From Chelydra serpentina (taxonomy: Eukaryota > Chordata > Testudines > Chelydridae): 64,000 nt of DNA. The position numbers were made by a program, and so were the translations under genes. Below the pieces are notes generated by a model that was given only the letters and a program-made list of their open reading frames with translations, had not been told where the DNA came from and searched no databases. The stretch spans positions 3,038,001 through 3,102,000 of the forward strand of contig JBAIAC010000054.1 in NCBI GenBank assembly GCA_037349315.1, in the 5' to 3' direction. Shown piece by piece: positions 11,461 to 22,487 of the stretch. Position 1 is the stretch's first letter; the number at the start of each line of letters is the position of its first letter.

Positions 11461-11772
11461 GGTCTGGTCAACCCGGGGGCAGGGGGGGGCGGGGAGAAAT
11501 CGATCTAAGATACGCAACTTCAGCTACGAGAATAGCGTAGCTGAAGTCGATGTATCTTAGATCGAATTAAATTTACTTACTTCGGGTCCACGTGGCACAG
11601 GATCGCTCCCCCATCAACTCCACTTACTCCTCGCGCCGAGCTGGAGTTCCGGAGTCGACGGGGAGCGCTTCTGGGATCGATTTATCGCATCTAGATGAGA
11701 CGCGATAAATCGAACCCCAGAAGATCGATCGCTACCCGCCGAATCGGGCAGGTAGTGTAGACCAGCCCCCAG
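11461..11772. mobile_element. Hairpin-rich MITE
   Basis: The ends gtctggtcaac and gtagaccagc are an imperfect inverted pair. Inside, 11500-11528 and 11536-11565 form an almost perfect 29-bp hairpin with a 7-base loop around tcgatctaagatac. A second hairpin joins 11668-11692 to about 11698-11723 around tcgatttatcgc. CpG-containing restriction-like palindromes are frequent. No coding capacity; superfamily not certain because the target duplication is unclear. Confidence 0.6.
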
Positions 11773-13048
11773 TGTCTTAGTTGCTTGCAGCATAGGTGGG
11801 GGTAGGATAAAAAGCTCAGCATGGGCCCTCTCTGTTCAGTTTTATACCCTGAGTCCATGTGCTTGGAGAACACAAGTCCAGGCATGTCGGGGGCATTGCT
11901 GAGTCCCCAGCCAAGGTTGAGCAATTCCCCTGGTGTGGCCTCATGCAGGTGAGTCATTGCATTGTAGCTCCCTTGCTGGACAATGGCTGTTGATGGTTGT
12001 TTGACACCCTGCCCGGTTGTTAGTTACTTTCCTTGCTGTTGCCTCTGAGGAGCTAATATCTGGCTGATTCCCCAAATTACAGCATGTTTTAGTGACCACC
12101 ATACAACACAATTCTCATTACTCCATATGCATTAATGATACACATATATGGAGAGAGAAATGACTTTCAGCAGATCATAACCTTTCCCCTGATACCTTAC
12201 AAGGCATGCTCTATATGTAAGATCACGATTATATGAAAATGAGGAATATGAGGGTTCCAGGATGCTCCCCCTGGTATAGAATGTCACACCTCTCTTCCCA
12301 TCTGGCTTGATCTCAGGGAAGCCCTCGGGCTTCTCTATCTTGCTCTCTGGTCTCCTCTCATTTACCGGATAATCCCCTCTCCTCTCTGCAATGTGCCTAT
12401 TGCCTTATGCTCTCTTTCTCTTCTAACCCTGACCTGTTTCAGCCTAGGACACCAGTTCTGAGCGGCAGATGCCTGGCATTGCTCTCTGATCCCTCAGTTT
12501 GCCTGGGCTCTGAATCATTCGGGAGCGGGAAGCCATGGGGCAGCTGGCAGAGACTGAATTCCTGCATCTTGATTTAAAAATGAACTGCTTTGCCTTTCCT
12601 CCCTGACTCCATTATCACCCCTTTCACTTGGACCATAACTTGGCACTTCCAAAGCCAGGAACCCGAAGCTCTTTGTCCTCCATCTCCTGTAGGAGGGAAT
12701 CTGTCTCCATCTCTGGAGCCCTGCCAGAATCTGTCCTTTCTCTGGCCCTACCACTGGTGCAATCCTTATTCAGGCCTTACGCACATCCTGTCTAGACTGT
12801 ACTGCAATTCCCGTGTTTATGGTCTTCCGAAATCCCCCCAACAAGCCTCCAGCCAGAGGATCCACAATGTGCAGCCTGCTTTGCAGAGGAACCTAGACGG
12901 ACTTTGCCTTCTTCTGGCCCATTCCCTAAAGCCCTTGAAGGCAGCCATTGATGCTATAACAACCTCCACCCACCCCCCTCTTCTCCCTGCCCCCTCTTTT
13001 TCCTGCCTTCCCAGCCATGGGGAAATGCATTCAGGGCAGCCAGAAACC
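11773..13048. other. RGS3 intron, nothing recognised
   Basis: A 189-codon open frame from 12590 runs into the minisatellite; its C-terminal part is a translation of the array and the rest has no motif. No exon found. Confidence 0.45.
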
Positions 13049-14472
13049 TCACTGACACCCCCCACCACCCCGTCCCTACCCCCCACCCTGCCATCCCACC
13101 CCATTGACACCTCCCACCACCCCGTCCCTACCCCCCACCCTGCCATCCCGCCCCATTGACACCACCCACCACCCACCACCCCGTCCCTACCCCCACACCT
13201 TGCCATCCCACCTCACTGACACCCCCCACCTCCCCATGCCCACACCCACCCTGCCATCCCACCCCATTGACACTCTCCACCTCCCCCTCCCCACCCCCAC
13301 CCTGCCATCCCACCCCATTGACACCCCCCACCACCCCGTCCCTACCGCCCACCCTGCCATCCCGCCCCATTGACACCACCCACCACCCCGTCCCTACCCC
13401 CCACCCTGCCATCCCGCCCCATTGACACCACCCACCACCCCGTCCCTACCCCCACACCTTGCCATCCCACCTCACTGACACCCCCCACCTCCCCATCCCC
13501 ACATCCACCCTGCCATCCCACCCCATTGACACCTCCCACCACCCCGTCCCTACCCCCCACCCTGCCATCCCGCCCCATTGACACCTCCCACCACCCCGTC
13601 CCTACCCCCCACCCTGCCATCCCACCCCATTGACACCTCCTACCACCCCGTCCCTACCCCCCACCCTGCCATCCCGCCCCATTGACACCTCCCACCACCC
13701 CATCCCTACCCCCCACCTTCCCATCCCACCTCACTGATACCCCCCACCATCCCACCCCCACCCTGCCATCCCACCTCCCTGACACCCCCAAACTCCCCCT
13801 CCCCACTCCCACCCTGTCAGCCTACCCCATTGACACCTCCCATGTCCCCACCCCCACCCTCCCATCCTGCTCCATTGACACCCCCCACCATCCCCTCCCC
13901 ACCTCCACCCTGCCATCCCACCTCACTGACACCTCCCACCTTCCCCCCACCCTCCCATCCTGCCTCATTGACACCTCCCAACTCCCCACCCCACCCTGTC
14001 ATCCCACCCCATTGACACCTCCCCCTCCACTCCCACCCTCCCATCCCGCTCCATTGACAGCCCCCACCATCCCCTCCCCACCTCCACCCTCTCATTCCAC
14101 CTCACTGACACCCCCCTCCCCCTCCCGACTCCCACCCTGCCATCCCGCCCCATTGACACCCCATACCCACCCTCCCGACTCCCACCCTCATCCCGCCCCA
14201 TTGACACCTCCCCCTCCCCACCCCCACCGTGTCATCCTGCCCCATTGACACCTCCCCCTCCCCACCCCCACCCTCCCATCCTGCTCCATTGACAGCCCCC
14301 ACCATCCCCTCCCCACTCCCACCTTGCCATCCCACCTCACTGACACCCCCCGCCCCACTCCCACCCTGCCATCCCGCCCCATTGACACCTCTCACCTCCC
14401 CCTCCCCACTCCCACCCTCCCATCCTGCCCCACTGACACCCCCCTCCCCACCCTGCCATCCCGCCCCATTGA
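13049..14472. repeat. C-rich minisatellite, unit about 52 bp, roughly 28 copies
   Basis: Units of the type TGACACC, CCCACCACCCCGTCCC, TACCCCCCACCC, TGCCATCCC, GCCCCAT repeat with spacing of 51-52 bases (for example starts at 13053, 13105, 13157); one unit is 60. Copies become more variable toward the right end. Thymine and guanine are sparse, so one strand is C-rich and the other G-rich. Long open frames rich in Pro, Thr and Ser arise in several frames and both strands because the unit lacks stops; they are not genes. The array stops abruptly where a CR1 tail begins. Confidence 0.95.
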
Positions 14473-15232
14473 CGAGAATGATGAAGGGCCTGGAAAAACT
14501 CCCAGGAAGAGAGATTGAAAAGATTGAGATTGTTTACTTTAAAGAGGAGCTCAATAAGAGGCAGCGTGATACAAGCATGTAAATTAATGAATGGTCTAGA
14601 GAAGGGAGATTGGGAACTCATAACACAAGAACAAGGGGGCATTCAATGAAATTAAAGGGTGACAAATTAAAAATTGACAACAAAAACCCTTCTTCACGCA
14701 ACACATTATTAGACCGTGGACATTTATATGGATAACAAGAACGTGCAGAGTTGTTATAACTAATGACAATAAACATTTGGGAAGGGACATCAAACCTCAG
14801 GCTTCAGGGCTTGAAGCAGTTTCCAACTATTAGGGTACATTTAGACTGCAATTAAACACCTGGCCCTGGCCCCGGGCCAGTGGACTTGGGCTTGCGGGGC
14901 TCGGGTTGCGAGGCTGTAAAACTGCGGTGTAGATGTTCTGGCTCGGGCCTGAGCTCTTGGACCCCTTGAGGAGGGGGGTCGCAGAGCCTGGGGTCTAGCC
15001 CGAGCCCGAAGCCTGCGAGCCTGAGTTAGTCACGGCCAGGCCACGGGTCTTTTATTCCATTGCAGATGTACCCTTAGAGACCTAATGCAAAGGTCACATT
15101 ATCCCCCATCTGACCACTACTGGGTTTTCACACCTTCCTCTGAAGCAGCTGGTACTGCCCCTGCCAGAGACAGGAGACTGGACCAGTTGGATCCTGAGTC
15201 TGATCCAGTCTGGAAATTCCTACGTCCTATGG
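14473..15232 (+). mobile_element. CR1 LINE 3' fragment interrupted by a MITE
   Basis: Text such as ttgggaactcataacacaag, ttcttcacgcaacac and the downstream cctctgaagcagctgg and ctgatccagtctgg matches the 3' end of the CR1 subfamily also seen at 34612-35195 and 51236-51728. The sequence is split at 14830-15076 by a MITE; the rejoined flanks are continuous with those other copies. Only the end of the ORF2 region and the 3' tail remain. Confidence 0.8.
14833..15073. mobile_element. MITE with 3-bp TTA target duplication (Harbinger-like)
   Basis: The left end gggtacatttagactgcaat and the reverse complement of the right end, gggtacatctgcaatgg, are inverted repeats. TTA occurs on both sides (14830-14832 and 15074-15076), and it interrupts a CR1 tail whose uninterrupted form is visible at 51566. 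Three-base TTA duplications fit PIF/Harbinger elements. A diverged relative without clear ends lies near 34034-34206. Confidence 0.65.
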
Positions 15233-16317
15233 CCCCACCCGTGGAGCTAGAGTGATTTTGCTGACTTTTCCTGGTCTCCGTTGTTTCCTGTTAGCTCCCA
15301 TTGGAAAGTCCAGCAGTGCTGGAGTGTCTCCTTACAAGGCAGAGTGAACTGGGGCCAGGGCTGGAGGGATCCCCCAGGGAGTGACCCTTGGAACAAGCCA
15401 AATTCAGAAGCAGGCTTAGGGTGAGGTTTGTACTGTGTTGGCCTTGAAGTTAATAATTAACTGAGGGGGTGAGCGTGGGCACTAGCGAGTGTGTGTGTTG
15501 GGAGCAGGGCAGGGCCTCTGGCTGTTCAGGAAAGCAAACACAATGCTAGTTTTATTTGTAAGCTAAAGCGAGGCTCAGAGTTCTGCACTCCTGAGAACTC
15601 TACAAAACCAAACCTGTGCACAGGAAGGAAACCTGACTGTAGCAAGGCCACTGATTCCAGCGTCAGAACCAAGCGCTGACACAACATACGGAGTTCTGTT
15701 AGAACCTGAAATCTGGTTCCTCGGCCTAGTGAAATCTGCCTCTTCTCTCAGAACCACACTGCATGTGTGAACAGTGACTCAGTCAGTGCCGTGGCTGAAG
15801 GGTGGTCTGGGGAATGGTGGCAACAGAGCAGTAGTGAGGCCAGCAAGCGGGTTCTCTCTTACAACCCTAGCAAAAAACATTCAGGTTTTTTAATTTTCTG
15901 CCCTTGGGAATAAGTTGTCACAAGTTTGGCCACAAAGATGTTGTGGTAGTCGGCAGCCTCAACCACTGACAGCATTCCTGTAGGTGCAGTACAACTGCTG
16001 GCGCTTAGCTAGGGGGAGATCAGGGAGAACAGCAGCAGGTTGGCTCTCGCCTGATCCACTTCATCCCTCACACAGTGCGTCTATTGGCTGTCTAGGGGAG
16101 CACCCACTTTTAGAGGAGAAAGAAATCCAAGAGGTTCCCAAGGGTCTGTCCATCCCCTTTTCAATCTCGGTTTGGATGTATGCTTTGGGCGCCTGGCTGA
16201 GACGTGGGCCAGCTCAGAGTCCAGCGAGTGCCTTTCGTAACTAAGCCGAGCCATACACCGGCTGGCAGGACAGAATTGCTACCATCTGAGTCGTGGAGTC
16301 CCACGTGGGGAGGAGTT
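15233..16317. other. RGS3 intron, nothing recognised
   Basis: No repeat family or exon that I can support. Confidence 0.45.
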
Positions 16318-16405
16318 GATTCTTTTGCTTGTTATTTATTATTATTAGTGCAGTAGCACTTAGGAGCCCTAGTCATGAATCAGGGCCACGCTGTGCTAGG
16401 AGCTG
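16318..16405 (-). mobile_element. 3' tail of a MIR-like SINE, antisense
   Basis: On the minus strand this reads tgtacagctcctagcac followed by a gggccctgat-like block, tgctactgcac and an ATAATAATAA end. The same tail is on the plus strand at 37180-37258 and in antisense near 24828-25060. Confidence 0.55.
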
Positions 16406-17187
16406 TACAAACCCAGAAGAAAATCTGCCTTCCATTTCTGCAGTTAATGCCATGAATATAGAGTAGGTCCCTCGCTCAAGTTTCAGGGGAGTTAAGTCGC
16501 TAAGGCATGTAGCTTCAGTGTTTTGCAATATTTGCATCCCAATTGCAGCCAAAATAATTATTGTTTTTAAGTATCATTGTTTGTCCCCATTACGTGCCTG
16601 CAAACATTCTCCTTTAGCATGGCTCCCTCAGAGCCAACTTGTTTACTTGAGGGGAGCAGGACAGTGTGTGATGGCTTAACACAGAGTCAAGCCCCTCATC
16701 CTCACCAAATGGGTTCTCATGCAATCGGAGAGAGTAAATGTGCTCCAGGCTGGAACTTCCACGACTCACATCATTTCCTGTCCTTCATCCTGGGGTGTGA
16801 CAACGTTGGAAAAGAGGGTTGGAGAGAGAGCGGTGTGGGTGGGTGCGTGCGTGTGGGCACAACAATTGCATCTATTACATTCTGGACACATTGATTCCTC
16901 CCATCACAGGGCTTCAGAAGTCCCCTGTAAATAACAGACTGCAGGGTAGGAGTGATGGGCTAATAACTTGTTGAGACTAGCAAGCTTCTGTTGTTTGAAG
17001 TAGTCTGAGTTTTGCAGTGTCTGAAATGCTCTCTTCATTGCCAGTGTGTCTCCAGAGGCCTCTATGGGGCTGGAAAAGAGGCCCTGGAGTTCCAGGCTAA
17101 CTCTTGGGGCTGATGATTGTCTAGGCTGGAAGGAGGCTCTTCGTCAATGGCTCCTGATGCCTTCTGTGTTGTCATCTTACCCTCCAG
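16406..17187. other. RGS3 intron, nothing recognised
   Basis: No repeat or exon recognised up to the acceptor of the exon at 17188. Confidence 0.45.
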
Positions 17188-17299
17188 GTGACCGTCTTCA
17201 TCTACTCAGACTTGCTGCTCTTCACTAAGGAAGATGAGCCAGGGCGCTGCAATGTGCTGAGGAATCCTCTCTATCTCCAGAGTGTCAAACTGCAGGAGG
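17188..17299 (+). CDS. RGS3: RGS3 internal coding exon (37 codons plus one base)
   Basis: The exon begins in phase 0 and reads VTVFIYSDLLLFTKEDEPGR, then CNVLRNPLYLQSVKLQEG, leaving one base for a split codon completed at 35811. The motif DLLLFTKEDEPGR is a strong RGS3 signature in my memory of the human protein. The alternation of hydrophobic and polar residues is like the strands of a PH-type fold, but I infer no function from that. The acceptor is taccctccag and the donor AGG|gtgagt. The intron that follows is about 18.5 kb and filled with CR1 copies, a Penelope fragment and DNA transposons. Confidence 0.94.
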
Positions 17300-18653
17300 G
17301 TGAGTGTGATGCCAGCAGGCAGAAGGTTCTTCGTGCCTGGCTTTTGTGGCCATTTTCTGGCTGTTGATTCTAAATGGCTCGCTGAGATTGCTGGCCCGTC
17401 AAGGCACAGTGGGCGAGTGGGGCAGCCCCGGCAGCATGCCGTCACCCCTGGTTGTTTCTCGGTGTTGCCCGGGTTTCAGAAGTACATGGTTTCCCCTCCT
17501 GCTTGTCCTGCTGAATGTATACCCCATGGGAGGAGCTCAGGACAGACATGAGCCTTCCTTCCTAGCTACCCTTCCCTTGGGGTTCCAGCCAGCCCTGCCC
17601 ATCAGCACCTAACGCAGCCTCCAGTCTGCTCCCATTCCAGGGCACATAGGAAGAACTCTGGTTGCCAGGGAACTGCAGGCCTCTTGCTGTTGTGGGAGTG
17701 AGCAGGGCTCTTCTCCAGGGTGATGGGCCGGCCCATGCTGAGCTGTCCTTCCCCGTCCCGCCGGTGCCATGTTGTTTGCAGCAGTGGCTAGCTGAGACAA
17801 TGAGGGAAACGAAGTCTTGAGGTTTCCTCTCTGGTGCTTTAACAGAGCACAGCAGCTTCTTCCGCAGGTCTGTGACTAAGCTCTAGTGACCTTTGCTTAT
17901 CCCACTTCCTCCTTCAACCACCTACGGTTTCCCTTCACAGCCAGCCAGGGCAGTTTCTCCCATCCACACCCTGATACGCCGATGGCTGCTGGGTCGGGCT
18001 GGGAGCCCTGCCTGGCATGGCTGCTACACCCTGCTGACGGGCTGGCTGCAGGGACTGTTACCAGCAGAGGCGGCTCCAGCGGTGGGGTGCGATCTGAAGC
18101 AATTGATTCAGTTGGGATGCTGGGAGGGGGTGGGGAGGCAGCACCTAGTCTTGGCTGTTCAGATACAAATGAGGAACACCCCTTTCCTGACCCCGGTTCC
18201 ATGCCTCTCCTTCCCTGGGGCAGCTAGCATACCTGGGAGCATGTACAAATCCTCTTTGAGCAGCCCCCCAGCCTGACACCCCCAAGAGGTGACATGGGTG
18301 GTGGGTGGCGGATGGGAGGCAATGGAGGTGAGGTGGAGAACTGAGGAGTGGATGGTAGATAGGGCACTGAAGAACTAGCCTGCTCATTGCTTGGCATCCC
18401 TGGTTTGCGTTGGTGGGTTGGGCAGACTGGCTCACAGCCCCCAGCTACCCCAGACCTTGGCCAGGTGAGCCTAGCACTCGTCCTGCTGTGTAATTGATAG
18501 AGGTGATGGGAGACCTGCTCGGTCAGGGCAGAGGAGTGGGAGTGGCTGACATTCTGTGTGGGTGGTGTCGTGAGGTGCTGCAGACCTGGTGCTCTGCCTG
18601 GATTTCCCCACCCCATCTCCTTCCCCAGCCCCAGGCCTGAAGTTGCTGTGGAA
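17300..18653. other. RGS3 intron, nothing recognised
   Basis: Several overlapping open frames on both strands (for example 17893-18276) have no domains and are GC-driven chance frames. Confidence 0.45.
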
Positions 18654-18773
18654 TAGGGTTGCCCACCCTCCAGGATTGTCCTGGAGTCTCCAGGAATTAG
18701 AGATTAATCTTTAATTAAAGATTAGGTCATGTGATGAAGCCTCCAGGAATGCGTCTAACCAAAATTGGCACTA
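18654..18773. mobile_element. Short MITE with TAGGGTTGCC-type ends
   Basis: The left end tagggttgcccaccctcc and right end aaaattggcacta are degraded inverted repeats of one another. The middle has a palindromic agattaatctttaattaa core and ctccaggaat repeats. About 120 bp, non-coding. I remember this sequence type as widespread in reptile and bird genomes. Confidence 0.55.
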
Positions 18774-19235
18774 GGAGTCCACATCTACTGCTGAGCGGGC
18801 ACTCTCTGGAGTGGGGCTGTCCTTCCCAACCAGTGATTTACCCAGTGTTTCCTGTTTGTGAATTTCCCATCACTCCTCCAGCTGATTTGAAATCTCTGGG
18901 AATGAGTCTTGGCTATCAGCTTGTTCCAGTTCCTTGTGAGCTCCGGTTAGTGAATATTTGAGCTGTTTGTGACATGGCGGTCACACGGTATGTTTGTTTC
19001 TTTTGCACAAGTCACTTAGGGGGAGAGCAGACACAATGAGGGATGACACAGGAAAAGCAAACTCATTTAGAAACAAGATTGAATATGTGTGAGAATGGTT
19101 TTGGCACTCTTCCCCCGGCGCAGGTTGTTTCTAAAGAACGGATACAGAAATGTTGCTCCTTAGAGTACGTCGGCACTTGGAGCTGGGGATTGTGTCTCAG
19201 CTCAAGGAGAAATGCTCACACGAGCTCTCATTGAG
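18774..19235. other. RGS3 intron, nothing recognised
   Basis: No identifiable element before the CR1 that begins near 19236. Confidence 0.4.
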
Positions 19236-20786
19236 CTTGTATTAGGAATCATTAAAAAAGGGATAGAGAATAAGACGGAGAATATCTTATTGCCCTTATA
19301 CAAATCCATAGTGCGCCCACATCTTGAATACTGTGTACAAATGTGGTCTCCTCATCTCAAAAAGGATATACTGGTATTAGAAAAGGTTCAGAGAAGGGCA
19401 GCTAAAATGATTAGGGGTCTGGAACGGGTCCCATATGAGGAGAGATTAAAGAGGCTAGGACTTTTTAGCTTGGAAAAGAGAAGACAGAGGCCTTGGCTAC
19501 ACTTGCAAATGTACAGCGCTGTGAGTTAAACCCATCTTCGTACAGCTGAGTAGGGAAAGCGCTGCAGCCTGTCCACACTGGCAGCTGCCAGCGCACTAAG
19601 GTTGGCTACATTTGAGGCATTTGCAGCTGTATTGGGAGCGGTGCATTATGGGCATTCAAGTGGCTGCAACGTGCTTTTCAAATGGGGGTGTGTGTGAGGG
19701 GGACTTTGACAGGGAGCGTGTTGGGAGAGAGAGTGGATTTTTGGAGTATCCACAGAGTGTCAGCTCATTATCTCCTAAGTTTACACACCTCCACATCCCC
19801 TGCCTCTGTCTCAATCACTGAAAGCAAACAGCAGGGGCTTTGTTTGTTTTTAAAGAGCAGCTAAAAGAGAACTCAGGGAAACGGAGCCTTCCCCCTCCCC
19901 TCCGCCGTTCTTCTCCCCCCCACCGCCCCCGCCATCTCTGTCCAAGGCAACTTTGCTCCGGCATTCCTAACGGAGCCCCCTCCCTTCCCCCCCGCCTGCA
20001 AATGGTACCTGTGTTTGTTTTTTTGTGAAGCCGCTCAAGAACGGAGCTCTGAACTCCAACCCGGAAGTGCTGTTTCAAAACAAAGGGAGCTTCCGGAGGT
20101 CAGTAACTATGGAATTCCCCGGCTACATTGAAGCCCCAGCGTTCCACCCACTTCGCAACAGTTGCTATTCCTCTCGGGGAGGTGGAGTACAAGCAGCGCT
20201 TTATCTGAGGAGATACAGCGCTGCACGTGCCTTGCACGTGTAGCCAGTTAGTGAGTTACAGCGCTGCAGGCAGTTTTATTGCGCTGTAACTTGTAAGTGT
20301 AGCCAAGGCCTAAGGGGGGGATATGATAGAGGTATATAAAATTATGAGTGGTGTGGAGGAAGTGAATAAGGAAAGGTTATTTACTTGTTCTCATATTAGA
20401 AGAAGTAGGGGCCACCCAATGAAATTAGTGGGCAGCAGGTTTAAAACAAATAAAAGGAAGTTCTTCACACAGCGCACAGTCAACCTGTGGAACTCCTTGC
20501 TTGAGGAGGCTGTGAAGGCTAGGACTATAACAGGGTTTAAAAGAGAACTGGATAAATTCAAGGAGGTTAAATCCATTAATGACTATTAGCCAGGATGGGT
20601 AAGGAATGGTGTCCTTAGCCTCTGTTTGTCAGAGGGGGGTGATGGATGGCAGGAGAGAGATCACTTGATCATTACCTGTTAGGTCCACTCACTCTGGGGC
20701 ACCTGGCATTGGACAGTGTCGGTAGACAGGACACTGGGCTGGATGGACCTTTGGTCTGACCCAGTACGGCCGTTCTTATGTTCTTA
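19236..20786 (+). mobile_element. CR1 LINE, 5'-truncated, split by a hAT-type element
   Basis: The first part encodes the end of the CR1 reverse transcriptase region ([40 protein letters not shown]). After the inserted DNA element the frame resumes at 20316 with the terminal part ([20 protein letters not shown]) and a stop at 20587-20589. The 3' tail follows and ends with gttcttatgttcttatg, the short tandem tail typical of CR1. The two coding parts are non-functional as they stand. Confidence 0.9.
19491..20307. mobile_element. Non-autonomous DNA transposon nested in CR1, 817 bp
   Basis: The left end ccttggctacacttgcaa and the reverse complement of the right end, cttggctacacttacaag, are inverted repeats. 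The host CR1 would read roughly gactaagg across the site; the flanks here are gacagagg (19483-19490) and gcctaagg (20308-20315), consistent with an old 8-bp duplication. The interior repeats cagcgctg palindromes near both ends. Open frames inside are without motif. A hAT assignment is likely but not proven. Confidence 0.65.
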
Positions 20787-20799
20787 TGTATTCTAGGGA

Positions 20800-20990
20800 G
20801 AGTGTAGCTGTAGCCGCAGCCACAGGAGGGGCTAGCAGCCCTCGGCCCAGCCCATCGGGAGGTCCTTGGGATGGCTGGTCCCTCCCACCAGTCGCACTGC
20901 CAAGGCTGTGCTCTGGCTTTAGCTCGCTAGCTGTATTTCCCCTCGAGCTGTGAATCACACCCCAGCTCGAAGTGTAGCCATCCCCGGAGG
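20800..20990 (-). mobile_element. Partial MITE, antisense
   Basis: On the minus strand it reads cacttcgagctggggtgtg then ctagcgagctaaagccag, which resembles a turtle MITE from memory. Ends are not preserved well enough for a target duplication. Confidence 0.35.
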
Positions 20991-22487
20991 GGAGTACGTT
21001 TCTATGGGCATCAGGTGCATGTTTGATTTCCCAGCTGGGCCCTCGGAATCGTAACTGCTGCCGGATGGCTGCTTTCTCCTGCACCTGCTCAGGAGCTTGG
21101 AGAAGTTGGCTCTGCTCATGGCTATTGCTCAGGTCACTCAGGTCTGGCAGTGGGATGTGCTGTCTGCTCCTTCATGCCAGCTGGGTTTCTCAGGAAGCTG
21201 GCTGTTATTTATTGCCTGAGCGGGCACAGGGAGCCCCTCCAGAAAGGGATGTTTCTTTCTGCCTTGCATAACCTTTAGAGTGACCTTCCCTAGGCATCCA
21301 GCTCTCAGGGCCGCTTGCTTCCAGAAAGTAGCCTGCTTATGGATTACACAAGCCTAGTGCAAAAACGTGTCACCGAGCCAGAGCCAAAAGCTGCCAGTCC
21401 CTTTTGGCAGTGACTTTCTGTTGCTCTCCTAACTGACTGAATGGCACGTTAATAGGAACAGGCGTATTGCCGAGTGTAACAATTGAGACATCTCCGGTAC
21501 ACTGAAGACCATTGTGATGTTTCCTGTTTCTGCTGCTCGCTGCACTGTGCTAAAGCAAATCAGTTAGAATCGGCTTTACAATGCACTGTCTTCCTGCTTT
21601 AGAAGTCCAGCATGGCTGATGAGCATCACGCCAGCCAGTGTTTCCAATGTAACGGGGTGAGCGTCCCTGGTTAGGTACTGCGGGAATTTCCATCCCAAAG
21701 TTACTGGCTTGCTGGGATCGTGCCCCTCTGGGGGTGGAGAAACTTCAGATCGGGAACGGAAAGGGGCAACAATATATAATAGCCCAAACCAAGGATTCCA
21801 CTGTGAGATCTGCCCCAGGCATGCTCCTTGTCCCCACCCGTCTCACATTCCAGAGTAGGAACAGAGGCTTCTCTGTGTGCATGCTGCTCTGCCAGCCCGG
21901 TGCTCAGGGCACTGAGGAGGCACCATGCTTAAAGCAGCCTCGTGTATGGTAATTAGCCCCAGGATTGCAACACTGTCCCCCTCTCTCTGCTGCTCACATG
22001 GCTGGGCCTGTCCCATCTTGCTGCTGCTGGCTGGAGCTGAAGTGACCGTTAGCCATCACTCGGTTCTTTGAAGTGCGCCTTTGCAATGCCTTTGCTCTCA
22101 GTGTGGAGGTGCCGCCAGAGGCTAGTCTCCCGGTGGATGAGTGGCCTCCTCCGGGACACCCCCTTGGGGCAGCCCTGCAAGTGGCTCCTCGCCTCAGTGG
22201 TGCACCCCTCCTGGGGGCCAGCTGATTACAGCAACTTTGTGCACGCAGTTTCTGCCAAAGTCCCCGTGTCTAGTCCATATCTCCCATGCACACAGTCCTT
22301 GTTCTCACCACACCCCAGCTCTCCAGCAAGGAGACAGTAGTGGGTACATCCCTCCGCTGCTCCCCTGCCTCTTGCCCTGGGCTCTAACCCTGCAGCGTAG
22401 AGTCTGCAGACATCTCCCTCTCCTGCGTCTCCTGCCTTCGGCCCTCTCCAGTACCCTCCCCGCCCCCGGCCCTGGGGACCCCCATCA
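20991..22487. other. RGS3 intron, nothing recognised
   Basis: No exon or named repeat seen; open frames are short or overlap on opposite strands. Confidence 0.4.

Noticed and set aside
13049..14472. CRISPR-like array
   Set aside because: There are no unique spacers; the whole unit repeats head to tail, and the genome is vertebrate.
12590..14582. Long Pro/Thr-rich and Gly/Trp-rich open frames on both strands
   Set aside because: They are translations of a stop-free minisatellite and appear in several frames at once.
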